From Spirochaetales bacterium (GTDB lineage Bacteria > Spirochaetota > Spirochaetia > SZUA-6 > RPPD01): a stretch of DNA of 64,000 nucleotides. How positions within the stretch are numbered: position 1 is the stretch's first letter; each line of letters begins with the position of its first letter. The translations under genes and the position numbers were made by a program. The notes under the pieces are model-generated. The model had not been told where the DNA came from, made no database searches, and saw only the letters and a program-made list of their open reading frames with translations. Of this stretch, positions 48,268-58,196 are shown one piece after another. The stretch spans positions 186,001 to 250,000 of the forward strand of contig JAFGGG010000004.1 of assembly GCA_016930675.1 (NCBI GenBank). Reading direction: 5' to 3'.

Positions 48268-49482
48268 ATGATATTAAGAATGGCATTCAGAAATATATTC
48301 AGGCAAAAAAGACGGTCTCTGCTGACGGTCCTCAGTATGTTCGGGGGGATGGTAATGGCAGTGGTGTTCATAGGTTGGGCGGACGGAAGCTACAACAATA
48401 TTATTGATAATTTTACCCGCTATAATTTCGGGCATATCCAGATTCATAATGGGGATTACCTTGATCGGCCGTCTCTTTATAAGACAATCGATAACCGCGA
48501 AGCTATTGAAGACCTCTTACGAAAAAATCCGCACATTGATTCCTGGACTTCACGCCTCTATTCCGTAGCTTTGGTCTCTGTTCGCGACAAATCAAGCGGA
48601 GTCCGTGTAATCGGTATTGATCCTGCGGAAGAGAATCAGACCACAGCGTTTGATAAGAAAATAATAGGTGGACAGGGATTTTCGGACGCACATGCATACG
48701 AAGCTATTATCGGTAAGGGATTGGCCAAGATTCTGGGGGCAGGAGTGGAAGACAGAATAGTCATAGTATCTCAAGCTGCTGACGGTTCAATTGCCAATGA
48801 CCGCTATACGATCGTGGGTATCATAGATACAGGCAGCCCGGTGGCGGATAGAAGTACCTGCTATCTCCCGCTTGAAACGGCACAGGAGTTATTGGTCTTG
48901 GAGGGTAAGATCCATGAGGTGGCAATAACCGTGGATAATTTACATCATGTAACATCTGTAACCTCCCTTCTGAAAGATTCCCTGGCCGATACGGATTTAA
49001 CCGTAGCTTCCTGGCAGGAATTCGCACGTTCTTTCTACATAGCTATGAAAGCTGATATGGAAGGCATGTGGATCTCACTGTTCATAATCGTATTGATTGT
49101 ATCGGTGGGGGTATTTAATACGGTGCTCATGTCGGTTCTGGAACGGGTGAGGGAGTACGGTGTACTCAAAGCTGTGGGTACCAAACCCGATCAGATTGTC
49201 AAGCTGGTTTTAGCAGAGGTTAATATTATGGCCGTTTTCTCCATCGTGCTTGGGACAATTGTGGGGTACGTTTTTAATTATCTGCTTTCCACCCACGGCC
49301 TCATTCTGGAGCAAGGTTTCTCATATGGCGGTATGGTGTTTAAGGTTATGAAAGCCGAGATCAATGCCCGCAGTTTTTATATTCCAGCGCTGACCGTATT
49401 GTTCTCGAGCTTTATTATTGGCTTGTTTCCCGCTGTCAAGGCCGCCCATACCGATCCTGCAAAATCCATGCGTTTTCATTAA
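48268..49482 (+). CDS. ABC transporter permease, FtsX/LolC-like (first)
   Basis: 404 residues. N-terminal amphipathic start MAFRNIFRQKRRSLLTVLSMF and one membrane segment, a periplasmic MacB-type domain (about 45-260), then three C-terminal membrane segments of the FtsX domain (ISLFIIVLIVSVGVFNTVLMSVLERVREYG is the coupling region). This four-segment layout is that of LolC/LolE. It is probably one half of a heterodimer with the next gene. Confidence 0.9.
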   Translation: MILRMAFRNIFRQKRRSLLTVLSMFGGMVMAVVFIGWADGSYNNIIDNFTRYNFGHIQIHNGDYLDRPSLYKTIDNREAIEDLLRKNPHIDSWTSRLYSVALVSVRDKSSGVRVIGIDPAEENQTTAFDKKIIGGQGFSDAHAYEAIIGKGLAKILGAGVEDRIVIVSQAADGSIANDRYTIVGIIDTGSPVADRSTCYLPLETAQELLVLEGKIHEVAITVDNLHHVTSVTSLLKDSLADTDLTVASWQEFARSFYIAMKADMEGMWISLFIIVLIVSVGVFNTVLMSVLERVREYGVLKAVGTKPDQIVKLVLAEVNIMAVFSIVLGTIVGYVFNYLLSTHGLILEQGFSYGGMVFKVMKAEINARSFYIPALTVLFSSFIIGLFPAVKAAHTDPAKSMRFH

Positions 49483-49492
49483 GGAGGAGATA

Positions 49493-50719
49493 ATGTGGTT
49501 GTTTATTAAACTGGCATGGAGAAATATATTCCGCAATACCCGAAGGACGGTTATCGCCAGTATTGCTATAGGTATCGGCTTTGCCTGCCTGTTGTTTTTC
49601 GATTCCTTTATTATCGGGCTGGAGTATAATATGATCAGATCAGCCACCAGTTCATTCCTTGGACAGGCCCAGATTCACCGCCGGGGATTCCTTGACACGC
49701 AGGAGCCAACGTTAACCATAAATAATCCGGATCAGGTAATGCGTTCACTTGGCCGGGAAAAAATTATAGAGGCTTTTAGTCCACGGACTTTGAGTCTGAA
49801 TATGATTACCTCACCGGCCAATCTGAGTTCGGTGCTGGCGGTTGGTGTCGAACCGAGAACAGAGCAAGCGGTTTCTAAAGTAGATGAAGCAGTCCGGGAG
49901 GGAGATTTTTTAAAAGGAGAAAATCCGCGTGATATTGTGATCGGTAATGAACTGGCGGAGGTATTGGAGGTCTCGTTGGGAGAAAGAGTGGTGCTTACGG
50001 TATCACAGGCTGAAAGCGGCGACCTGGCTCAGGATATGTTCAGGGTATCGGGAATTTATCATTTCGGTGTCAAGGAAATGGATAATGGCATGGTTTTTAT
50101 TCATATAAAAAAAGCTCAGGAGATGTTAAATATTAACGGACAGGTGCACGAGATCGCCATCAAGTTTAAGGACCTGAAGTATGCTGAAGATGACGGGCTT
50201 TCTTTTTGGAAAAAATATTCCCGTGATGGTAATGAAGCCTTGAGTTGGGGAGAGCTGCTGCCGGATTTGAAGGGCTTTTTTGAAATGACCGGAGTATTCC
50301 GGTCGGTAATGTCGTTACTGCTTATGTTTGTTGTTATTTTCGGAATCATAAATACTTTATTCATGTCCCTTTACGAGAGGATGTTTGAGTTGGGAGTATT
50401 AAGAGCCGTCGGTACCAGACCTTGGGGTGTGATGAAGCTGATGCTATGTGAATCCGGCGCTTTGGCTGTGTTAAGTATTGCTATCGGACTTTTTATGGGA
50501 CTTGTCATCACCGGTCTTTTCGCCATTATAGGTATCGATTATCGGGGTATTGAGTTCGCGGGCAGTGTTATTCAGGAAGTAGTCTATCCGGTGATGAAGC
50601 CGTTTCAATTCATTGTCTATCCCGTCGGACTGTTTGTGTTTATGCTGCTGGTCGGATTATATCCGGCGGGAGTGGCGGCACGGATGTCCATAGCCGATGC
50701 CATACGAAAAAGCCTTTAA
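49493..50719 (+). CDS. ABC transporter permease, FtsX/LolC-like (second)
   Basis: 408 residues from the ATG at 49493 (AAGGAGGAGA 3-8 bases upstream; an in-frame ATG at 49418 would lie inside the previous gene). Same four-segment architecture as the preceding permease, with LAWRNIFRNTRRTVIAS at the start and the coupling segment YERMFELGVLRAVGTRPWGV. The two permeases differ clearly in their periplasmic domains, as LolC and LolE do. Confidence 0.9.
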   Translation: MWLFIKLAWRNIFRNTRRTVIASIAIGIGFACLLFFDSFIIGLEYNMIRSATSSFLGQAQIHRRGFLDTQEPTLTINNPDQVMRSLGREKIIEAFSPRTLSLNMITSPANLSSVLAVGVEPRTEQAVSKVDEAVREGDFLKGENPRDIVIGNELAEVLEVSLGERVVLTVSQAESGDLAQDMFRVSGIYHFGVKEMDNGMVFIHIKKAQEMLNINGQVHEIAIKFKDLKYAEDDGLSFWKKYSRDGNEALSWGELLPDLKGFFEMTGVFRSVMSLLLMFVVIFGIINTLFMSLYERMFELGVLRAVGTRPWGVMKLMLCESGALAVLSIAIGLFMGLVITGLFAIIGIDYRGIEFAGSVIQEVVYPVMKPFQFIVYPVGLFVFMLLVGLYPAGVAARMSIADAIRKSL

Positions 50720-50738
50720 CGGAAGAGGAGTTTTTAAG

Positions 50739-51440
50739 ATGAAAGAAAAAAAAGAACATCTAATTGTTACAAAAAACCTGATAAAAAATTATAAATCGGA
50801 TGGAATGCAGGTGGAAGCGGTGCGGGGAGTGGATCTTACTATAGAATCAGGGGAATTTTCAGCGATCGTGGGCCCCTCCGGTTCGGGCAAAACCACTTTT
50901 TTAAATATTATCTCCGGATTGGATAAACCCACTTCGGGAGAGGTATGGCTTAAAGGCCGGCTTCTCACTAGCCTTAGCGGCGGTGAGTTGTCCGATCTGC
51001 GTCGTGACAATATCGGATTTATCTTTCAAGCTTATAATCTCATTCCGGTGTTAACGGTTGAGGAAAACATTGAATACATCATGATGCTGCAGGGTGTGTC
51101 CAAAGAAGAACGTCATCAACGAGTTTTGGATATTCTGAAGCAGGTGGAGCTTGGGGGCATGGAAAAAAGATTTCCTCCCAAGCTCTCCGGCGGGCAGCAG
51201 CAGCGAGTGGCGATTGCGCGTGCCATGGTTTCCCGGCCGGCTTTAATCCTGGCCGATGAACCGACCGCTAATTTGGATTCCAAAACCGGAACCTCTTTGT
51301 TGCAGATCATGCATGATCTTAATGAGCGTACGGGAATGACCTTTCTCTTTTCAACTCATGATCCCATGGTCATGGAATGGGCCAAAAGGATTGTCAAACT
51401 TAAAGATGGTCGCATAGTTGACGATGATACAAAGAACTGA
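50739..51440 (+). CDS. ABC transporter ATP-binding protein, LolD/MacB-type
   Basis: 233 residues from the ATG at 50739 (GAAGAGGAG 8 bases upstream). Walker [13 protein letters not shown]-loop [11 protein letters not shown], signature [15 protein letters not shown], Walker [17 protein letters not shown] and the switch His in FSTHDP. It powers the two FtsX-like permeases. The gene follows the second permease after 19 bases and precedes the outer-membrane protein by two bases. Confidence 0.95.
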   Translation: MKEKKEHLIVTKNLIKNYKSDGMQVEAVRGVDLTIESGEFSAIVGPSGSGKTTFLNIISGLDKPTSGEVWLKGRLLTSLSGGELSDLRRDNIGFIFQAYNLIPVLTVEENIEYIMMLQGVSKEERHQRVLDILKQVELGGMEKRFPPKLSGGQQQRVAIARAMVSRPALILADEPTANLDSKTGTSLLQIMHDLNERTGMTFLFSTHDPMVMEWAKRIVKLKDGRIVDDDTKN

Positions 51441-51442
51441 CG

Positions 51443-52720
51443 ATGGACTTTAAAAGCAAAGTATATATGAGCGTTTTATTTTCCCTCTTTGTATTGAATG
51501 CGCCACTCTCGCCGGAGGAAAATATTTCGCTAAACGGGTACTATAAATCTTTTTTTGTTGTTATCGGCCTTCCTGATTATCTTGTATCCGGCGACGTTCA
51601 AACTACCTTGCCTTTAGGTTCGGTGCAAAACAAACTGCGGTTACAAATGTCTGTTCACGCTTTAAGCTGGCTTTCAATGCAGGCAAGCTATGAGATTACA
51701 CCAACAATCCAGGATAATGAGCTTTTTCAAAATAATCTCTTCAGCACGGGAATTGAAGCGGCGGATTACCGACTTGTGGATTTTGATAGAAGGCTTTATC
51801 CGCTACAAGGCGAAAGTGTGGATAGTTTCGGCCTGTTTCATAATATGGACAGGTTGTTTTTCAGTATTACCCTGCCGTTTGCCGATCTGTATATCGGCCG
51901 GCAGGCTATTGCATGGGGAACTGCTCATGTTGTGAATCCCACTGATGTCATTGCGCCCTATTCCTTTAATGAACTTGACACTGAAGAACGTCGAGGTGTG
52001 GATGCCGTCAGGCTGCGTATTCCATTAGGAGCACTGGATGAGCTCGATGTGGGATTTGTTGCCGGCCATGAGTTTTTGTGGGAGCAGTGCGCCTATTACT
52101 CACGAGTCAAGTTCAATTTATGGAATACGGATTTTTCGTTGTTGATAATGGGATTTAAGCAAAATCTGTTATTAGGCTTTGATGTGACACGTGCTCTCGG
52201 CGGAGCAGGTGTCTGGCTTGAAACCGCCTGTATTCTGCCTGATTTTTTGAATCCAGAACAGGGATATGAGGATGAACCGGCTTGTGTCGGGATTTCGCTG
52301 GGAGCGGATTACAGCTTTAGCGGAGAATTATACGGATTTATAGAATATTATTTCAATTCCGCAGGGTGTTCGCGGGCAGAGGATTATGCGGCACATATGA
52401 ATATGGAGGTCTTCAGAGATGGAGCTGTCTATCTCATGGGCCGGCACTATATTAATCTTGGCTTTACGTATCAGATTCATCCTCTTATCCCGATAAACGG
52501 ACTTTTAATGTGGAATGTTGCGGATCTGTCTTTCATGGTCATGCTTTCAGTGGAGTATAATTTAGCGGAAAATATCTATTTGACAGCAGGAGCATATATG
52601 GGATTCGGCCTTTATCCTGAACTTATCCAGATAGGTCCCGGCGTATTTCAAGAGAGCTTGAACTCTGAATTCGGTGCGTACCCCGATATGTTTTTTACTT
52701 CATTCCGGGTATATTTTTAA
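51443..52720 (+). CDS. Outer-membrane protein of the Lol-like operon (DUF1302-like)
   Basis: 425 residues. Signal peptide (residues 1-24), then a barrel. The most telling part is LYIGRQAIAWGTAHVVNPTDVIAPYSF with RRGVDAVRLRIPLG, the pattern of DUF1302/porin-like proteins that often stand beside LolA-like and RND or FtsX genes. Ends in SFRVYF with a terminal Phe. It starts 2 bases after the ATPase stop and has no ribosome site of its own, so it is coupled. It is the likely outer-membrane end of the transport route. Confidence 0.8.
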   Translation: MDFKSKVYMSVLFSLFVLNAPLSPEENISLNGYYKSFFVVIGLPDYLVSGDVQTTLPLGSVQNKLRLQMSVHALSWLSMQASYEITPTIQDNELFQNNLFSTGIEAADYRLVDFDRRLYPLQGESVDSFGLFHNMDRLFFSITLPFADLYIGRQAIAWGTAHVVNPTDVIAPYSFNELDTEERRGVDAVRLRIPLGALDELDVGFVAGHEFLWEQCAYYSRVKFNLWNTDFSLLIMGFKQNLLLGFDVTRALGGAGVWLETACILPDFLNPEQGYEDEPACVGISLGADYSFSGELYGFIEYYFNSAGCSRAEDYAAHMNMEVFRDGAVYLMGRHYINLGFTYQIHPLIPINGLLMWNVADLSFMVMLSVEYNLAENIYLTAGAYMGFGLYPELIQIGPGVFQESLNSEFGAYPDMFFTSFRVYF

Positions 52721-52749
52721 CATGAGATGAAATTCTTTAATATTACGGA

Positions 52750-53733
52750 TTAAGACGGGAGAACGGGTCGGCGCATCTTATAAATAGGAATACCTTCAAA
52801 ATTATCGGCGGGAGTAAAAAAAGCTTGCAGGGGTTTGGGCGCGTACTGCAGAATTTCTTCTGTAACATAAAAATTACCTGTTGCTGCGTGTTTTCTGCCC
52901 AAATGAAATATGGTGTTGATGGAATCGGATATAACATTGCCCGTGTCATTATCCTGATAGGTAACATTTCCTAAAAGCAAAGCGATCCGAAAAGAAATGA
53001 AATTAGGAAATAAAGATTCTTCAACATCATGCATGAGTTTGTATAACATGATCCTGAAACCGCAGTAAACGGATTCACACTCGCGGCCGTTAAACGGAAA
53101 AAGGGCTATTCCTCCGAATTGAAACCACATCCAGATTCTGCCGCCGAAATGGCTGATATTTCTTTCCAGATATTTACGGAAAACAGAAAGCGCCACTTCT
53201 AAATTCTTTTTTCCGAAGATTTTTTCCATATCATATTTTCCGTCAAGTTCAATGAACATAATCGAGAAGGTATATTCTGCTCCCGGAACAATTTCCTGCC
53301 ATCCTTTTTCGGCGGTAATGTGTTTTATGTTTTTGGTAATAGTCTTTTGGATTTCTATTTCTTGCCGATAATCGATGCGGAAATGTTCGAGATACTGAAA
53401 TACGCGTTTAAATCTTTTTTCGTTGAACTCACTCTTTAATTGATTTTTCGAGATGTAATCAACAGCACCCGCGAAATAGAGCTCCGCGACATCTTTTATT
53501 GTATTGTCAGGATCGAGGACTCCGAAATATACTTTTTCTTTGCTGGTTAAAAACGATATCTTTTTTTGCAGCTTATCATTGAAGGAAGAGGAATCTATAT
53601 ATACCAATAAGAGATCGTTACTGTTATTGATGATTTTGTTCATCTGTGGAGGAGTATAGACAGCTACCTCCATATTCTTTGCTTTAATCGAGTCGACCAG
53701 ATTTGAATTCGAACTAAAAACAATAACCTTCAA
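52750..53733 (-). CDS. Receiver-like / degenerate class III cyclase protein (C2-like)
   Basis: 327 residues from a TTG immediately after the upstream stop, with GGGAG 8 bases before it. Residues 1-110 resemble a receiver fold without a clear phospho-Asp pocket. Residues 150-310 are a cyclase-homology domain. The first metal Asp region is kept (FIELDG, Asp164), but the second metal Asp is gone (GRIWMWFQFGGIALF, Phe206 in its place), and SINTIFHLGR (Asn263) matches the transition-state Asn. Alone it should be inactive. Confidence 0.7.
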   Translation of the reverse strand: MKVIVFSSNSNLVDSIKAKNMEVAVYTPPQMNKIINNSNDLLLVYIDSSSFNDKLQKKISFLTSKEKVYFGVLDPDNTIKDVAELYFAGAVDYISKNQLKSEFNEKRFKRVFQYLEHFRIDYRQEIEIQKTITKNIKHITAEKGWQEIVPGAEYTFSIMFIELDGKYDMEKIFGKKNLEVALSVFRKYLERNISHFGGRIWMWFQFGGIALFPFNGRECESVYCGFRIMLYKLMHDVEESLFPNFISFRIALLLGNVTYQDNDTGNVISDSINTIFHLGRKHAATGNFYVTEEILQYAPKPLQAFFTPADNFEGIPIYKMRRPVLPS

Positions 53734-54654
53734 TTAATTCTCCCATTGCAGTGAATAGCGATAGACATAGTTTCCTCCGGCGATGGATTCGGAAAGAAAA
53801 AAGTGTTCCAATTTACTGCCCATGTCATAATATACTCCGGGTGATATAACAAGATGATCGGGTGGTGTATATTTTGTTTCAAGTTCCTTGAGTTTGTCTA
53901 TGGTATCACTTTGCATGCTTTGAATATTATAAGTAAACTGGCAGGGACCCGTATGCACTGACAGACGAATCTGGATGGCTTCATCCAATACCCCGTGTAA
54001 TTGATTATACAGGAAAAGTTCAAGGAGGATATCGATTCCGCTTAATACCGCCTTAATATTTTTATCCTGAAAATAAAAGGCGGCGATTCCTCCGTCGCCT
54101 TCCCATTCCCAAATCCGACCGTTTCTCTTCTCCACATTATATTTAAATATTTCTCTTATATCCGAATAAGCAAGAGTGATATCTTTTTTTGGATATTTGC
54201 GTACAAGCTCGGAATTGTTTACTATATCAATACACATAAAGGTAAGTTCGTAAATATTGTTTTCCTGCAACACACCCCAACCGATTGTCCTTTTCATATC
54301 ACTTTTTTCGATGAACATTTTGTATTCATCGTCATAGATTAATCCAAGAGCTTCCAGTTCTTTTATAATTTGGGGCAAAAAGCGAATGGAAATATTTCTG
54401 CCCATGAGACCGTTTTCATAGATATCTATAAGGATCTCGACAAATTGGACCACAAGGTTTTCTTCAATTACATCGTGGGTGATTTGACGGGCGGCGTCTA
54501 TGGTTGGAATGGGAATATTAGGTGGAAAACCGCTTCTCTCATAGATGTCGTAATTCTGCATAATTTGTCTGGCAATGCGGATCATGGTATGCACGGGCAT
54601 GGAGTGGGAAAGTGCATCGGTGAGCAATCGCTGGAGCCGTGTGGAAATTCTCAT
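53734..54654 (-). CDS. Class III cyclase-homology protein (C1-like)
   Basis: 306 residues. An all-helical N-terminal domain (1-125), then a cyclase-homology domain (130-300). Both metal-binding aspartates are intact: MCIDIVNN (Asp143) and WEWEGDGGIAAF (Asp187), with RLSVHTG after them. The residue that usually selects adenine (Lys) is Glu184, as in guanylate cyclases. The VN..AR transition-state pair is not visible. The stop abuts the start of the next gene, suggesting the two products work as a pair. Confidence 0.75.
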   Translation of the reverse strand: MRISTRLQRLLTDALSHSMPVHTMIRIARQIMQNYDIYERSGFPPNIPIPTIDAARQITHDVIEENLVVQFVEILIDIYENGLMGRNISIRFLPQIIKELEALGLIYDDEYKMFIEKSDMKRTIGWGVLQENNIYELTFMCIDIVNNSELVRKYPKKDITLAYSDIREIFKYNVEKRNGRIWEWEGDGGIAAFYFQDKNIKAVLSGIDILLELFLYNQLHGVLDEAIQIRLSVHTGPCQFTYNIQSMQSDTIDKLKELETKYTPPDHLVISPGVYYDMGSKLEHFFLSESIAGGNYVYRYSLQWEN

Positions 54655-54918
54655 TCGCTTGGTTTCCTCATGTTGTTATAAATATTATAGTTTTTCCACC
54701 AATCTTTCAAATTCTTGCAATAAATTTTATTTTTTATTATTTATTCTTAAATGAATAGTATATTCCTTGTATATTTATTTTATAACATAGCGCATGCCAA
54801 TTTGCAAGAATATTTTAAAGGGTTACGGTATGTACACGCTTTGGCAGCTTGTATAGCTGCATATCCGTTTTATTTGTTGACAGAAAAACCATCCTGTTAT
54901 AAGAGTGGGTAAGATGAT

Positions 54919-55734
54919 ATGAGATTTACAGCCAAATTTATACCACCGAAGAAGTATCGCGGCAGTGCGTTCTGGTTTTTCTTTAAACAGGACAAGCTGT
55001 TGGTTAAGCGGGGGGAAGGAATCAAGGCTCTCCCTTATATTGATAATACTCTGCAGCATGATGTTCCATATATCCGTTTTCAATATTTGGGGATCCTGGA
55101 TGGAGAACACTGTTTTTCCGCTCAATTGGCCGATAGCTTCAAACCCGGACCCGGTCTGTATCTGCTTTCTTTAAGAAAACTATATGGCCTGGTGGACGAA
55201 TCGCTTTTTTCGTTAGCAAGAAGAGCATATTTGATCGTAAGGTGGGATCAAAATAATCAATACTGCGGAAGGTGCGGTAAGCTTACTCATGATAGTTCTA
55301 AAGAAAGAGCCAAGGTATGTGCTTGCTGTGATCTGATAATGTATCCCAGAATAGCACCGGCAATTATTGTTGCGGTGATGCGTGGCACAAGAATTCTGCT
55401 GGCTCATGCAAAACGGTTTAAGAATAATACGTACAGCGTGATCGCCGGTTTTGTGGAACCGGGGGAAACCCTGGAAGAATGTGTCGAACGAGAAGTATTC
55501 GAAGAGGTCGGTATCAAAGTGAAGGATATCACTTATTTTAAGAGTCAATCATGGCCCTTCCCCAATTCTCTCATGATTGCGTTTAACGCCCGTTATGCTG
55601 CCGGAGACATTAAAGTTGACGGAAAGGAAATCGATCATGCTGCGTGGTTTACTGCAAAAAAACTGCCGCTTATTCCTCCTCCTATGAGTATCGCGCGTGA
55701 GCTTATTGACTGGTTTGTGGAGAAACAACGATAG
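54919..55734 (+). CDS. nudC: NADH pyrophosphatase NudC
   Basis: 271 residues. N-terminal half of the NudC type, a zinc ribbon CGRCGK...CACC (about 115-140), and the Nudix box GFVEPGETLEECVEREVFEEVGI, followed by SQSWPFPNSLMIAF, the SQPWPFPxS signature of NAD(H) specificity (Q-S for Q-P here). It splits NAD(H), and in several bacteria removes NAD caps from RNA. A possible promoter (TTGACA 54877, TATAAG 54898) lies just upstream. Confidence 0.93.
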   Translation: MRFTAKFIPPKKYRGSAFWFFFKQDKLLVKRGEGIKALPYIDNTLQHDVPYIRFQYLGILDGEHCFSAQLADSFKPGPGLYLLSLRKLYGLVDESLFSLARRAYLIVRWDQNNQYCGRCGKLTHDSSKERAKVCACCDLIMYPRIAPAIIVAVMRGTRILLAHAKRFKNNTYSVIAGFVEPGETLEECVEREVFEEVGIKVKDITYFKSQSWPFPNSLMIAFNARYAAGDIKVDGKEIDHAAWFTAKKLPLIPPPMSIARELIDWFVEKQR

Positions 55735-55746
55735 GTCAGGATCCAG

Positions 55747-56607
55747 CTATTCTTTGATACCGAACAGATCTTGACATTCCTGAAAGAGAAGATCTTTTTT
55801 CAGATTTTCCAAAAAATGCTTTTCATAATACTCAATGTCTTTTTTCGAGAAGGGAGTATGCAGAAGCAAGGTATTGAGCAACTCGTCTTTGGCTGGAGAG
55901 TATATGCCGAACCCCAGTTTTTCAGTGATGAGTCCGGCAATTGTAATAAAAATTATTAATGTCTTATGAGGAGAGGTGATGTTCAGGCTGTCATGTTCCA
56001 ACGCCACATCGATAAAGGTTTCCGGAAAATTCCATTTCTTGAAAAGTGCCGCTCCGATTTCACGATGATTAGTACCAAACAGCTTTTCTTCGAACTCTTC
56101 GATCCAGCTCTGATTGTTTTCACTTTGCTCTACAGCCTGAATATATTTTTCCGGATCGGATTTGAATAATACTGCTCTTCCGATATTATGCAGGAGACCG
56201 GCGATAAAGGCGAGTTCTGAAATTTCTATACGGTTACATTTAATCATCAGAGTTTTAGCCATAAAGGAGGTAATAATGGAATGTTTCCAAAAAAGTTGAT
56301 AGAACTCCGTATGTTTTTCCTTTTGAAAGAATTTCGCCGCTATTACCAAAAGCACAAGGCTTTTTATATTTTTAAAGCCTAAAAGGGTAATGGCCTTTTG
56401 CAGGCTTTCGATCTCTTTTTGGCGTGCATAGAGAGCTGAGTTGGCTATTTTAAGGATCTTTGTCGTCAATCCGGGATCTATTTTAATAATATTTTCCAAT
56501 TCCTTAAAAGAGATGTCCAGGCCGTCTTCGGCCAGGTTGATTACTTTGGTGGCTACTTCCGGAATAACGGGAAGATCGTTAATGTATTTGAGTAAATTAC
56601 TTTCCAC
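55747..56607 (-). CDS. HDOD-domain signalling protein
   Basis: 286 residues from a GTG at 56607 with AAAAGG 7 bases upstream. The HDOD domain covers about 10-210: LPVIPEVATKVINL, IIKIDPGLTTKILKIANSALY, then the HD-like LLHNIGRAVLF without the full catalytic HD set. HDOD proteins act as signalling or adaptor domains in motility and c-di-GMP networks and are not enzymes. The next gene on the other strand is nudC, convergent. Confidence 0.85.
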   Translation of the reverse strand: MESNLLKYINDLPVIPEVATKVINLAEDGLDISFKELENIIKIDPGLTTKILKIANSALYARQKEIESLQKAITLLGFKNIKSLVLLVIAAKFFQKEKHTEFYQLFWKHSIITSFMAKTLMIKCNRIEISELAFIAGLLHNIGRAVLFKSDPEKYIQAVEQSENNQSWIEEFEEKLFGTNHREIGAALFKKWNFPETFIDVALEHDSLNITSPHKTLIIFITIAGLITEKLGFGIYSPAKDELLNTLLLHTPFSKKDIEYYEKHFLENLKKDLLFQECQDLFGIKE

Positions 56608-56723
56608 TCATACGCCTTTTCTTTCATTGAATTATCTATTAAGTATAACTATTTTTAATATTATATCAATATAGAAAGAATGCTTAAAAACTGCATTTCT
56701 CATTTCTTTATATAAAAAAGTTC

Positions 56724-56753
56724 TTGCTTGCTAATTCCTTGTTGTTCTAATAT
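56724..56753 (+). promoter_or_regulatory. Promoter of the pel cluster
   Basis: TTGCTT (56724-56729), 18-base spacer, TAATAT (56748-56753). The expected start near 56760 leaves a leader of about six bases before the pelD ATG, and no ribosome site is visible. Confidence 0.4.
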
Positions 56754-56765
56754 AGTAAAATATAG

Positions 56766-58196
56766 ATGAAACAGCAGCGCCCCGCAGTCATTACACTTGA
56801 ATTACTGGCCGTTCTTATGATTATGGGTATTGCTAATTTTTTACTTGCAACCAATGACCCAGGTTATTTTTCTTTGCCGTTTAATCCCTATTTTATTTTA
56901 GCCTTGTTTGCTACGGTTTTATACGGCAAATATTACGGATTTTTTAGTTTAATTGTGGCCATAGTATTTATTGTCATACCCATTCCGGTCTATAAATACT
57001 TTTACGAGAGTTATCATATTACCCTCAGTTACTGGATGAAATTGGGACAAAAAATGGTAACCCCATTTACTCTTACGTTGGTCGGGGTGTTTATTTTTGG
57101 GTTGATCAGGGATTCGCTTAAAACCGAACTGGATAAAACAAAATATATCTTAGGCTCTATTACAAAAGAAAAGAATATTTTGCAGCGTGAGGTTGATGCA
57201 CTGAAACAAGTAAACCGTGAGCTGGAGAAGAGAGTGTACAGTCAGGAGGATTCCACGATTATGCTCTACTCCAAGATACAAGAACTGTATTCTCTCAATT
57301 TCCAAAAAGGTCTGGAGCTGTTATTGACCATAGCGCAAACATATACGGGCGCCACTGTGTGTTCTATCTGGGAGCATAACCAGGAGTTGAGACGGTTGGA
57401 ACTGCGCTTGAACTACGGTTGGGATATGGATATGGAGAGAATAACCAGAATCGCGGTTGAAGACAGTATCGAAGGCTGGGTGCTGCGTAATAACATGATG
57501 TTTTCGGTACGCATGGTTATGCAGTACGATAATCTTGCGCGTATGGATAAAGGGCGAAATATACTTACTGTTCCCGTAACCGTTGGTCATAAAGTGTGGG
57601 GTGTGTTTAATATCGAGGACATACCATTTGAAAAATATAATCTTTACACCGAAAAATATTTACTGATGATTATGGCTTTGGTTTCCCCTGCCTTGGAGAA
57701 GGCAATGGAATATGAGGCGTTTTCCATACAGGAAAATGTTAATCTGGTTACGGGATTTCCGCCCTTTTCCCACTTTTATATCATACTCGAACAAGAGTTG
57801 AGCAGAGTTAAATTGGAAAAAGGCACACTCAGTGTGATGATTGTAGAACTGGTTAATTATGAGAAGCTTTTACATGAATTAAGTAAAGATGGCGTCTATT
57901 CTTTGTTTGTGATTATATCCGAGCGGATTAAAGAACTGTCCGACAGTAAGGCCATGTTTTTTCATTATAAGAATGATAATCAAATCAGCTTTATTCTGCC
58001 GAATCTTGATTATGACGGTTGTTCGCTTTTCTGTCTGAATATACTGGAAATGATTAATAAACGGACTTGGGAATTAAATAAAAAAACCGTGTTGCCGGAA
58101 ATTATAATGGGTTATACGTCGCTCACCGAGGATAAGCAGAGCGCGGAAGATCTGCTGGCCATAGCAGAGAATCTGTTGGAGATGCAGAAGATATGA
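56766..58196 (+). CDS. pelD: PelD-like Pel polysaccharide regulator
   Basis: 476 residues. Four N-terminal membrane segments (about 8-30, 40-60, 62-85, 97-118), a coiled coil (120-165), a GAF domain (170-320) and a degenerate GGDEF domain (335-476), exactly the PelD order. The GGDEF motif is replaced by KNDNQ (402-406), and the RxxD inhibitory site expected about nine residues earlier is absent (D-S-K-A there). So c-di-GMP binding is not supported. It is first in a tightly packed pelDEFG operon. Confidence 0.85.
   Translation: MKQQRPAVITLELLAVLMIMGIANFLLATNDPGYFSLPFNPYFILALFATVLYGKYYGFFSLIVAIVFIVIPIPVYKYFYESYHITLSYWMKLGQKMVTPFTLTLVGVFIFGLIRDSLKTELDKTKYILGSITKEKNILQREVDALKQVNRELEKRVYSQEDSTIMLYSKIQELYSLNFQKGLELLLTIAQTYTGATVCSIWEHNQELRRLELRLNYGWDMDMERITRIAVEDSIEGWVLRNNMMFSVRMVMQYDNLARMDKGRNILTVPVTVGHKVWGVFNIEDIPFEKYNLYTEKYLLMIMALVSPALEKAMEYEAFSIQENVNLVTGFPPFSHFYIILEQELSRVKLEKGTLSVMIVELVNYEKLLHELSKDGVYSLFVIISERIKELSDSKAMFFHYKNDNQISFILPNLDYDGCSLFCLNILEMINKRTWELNKKTVLPEIIMGYTSLTEDKQSAEDLLAIAENLLEMQKI

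Noticed and set aside
54830-54856. Eight-codon leader peptide (MYTLWQLV) with a ribosome site and a following small hairpin upstream of nudC
   Set aside because: Too short to support; the hairpin has a 6-base stem only and the likely nudC promoter lies after it.
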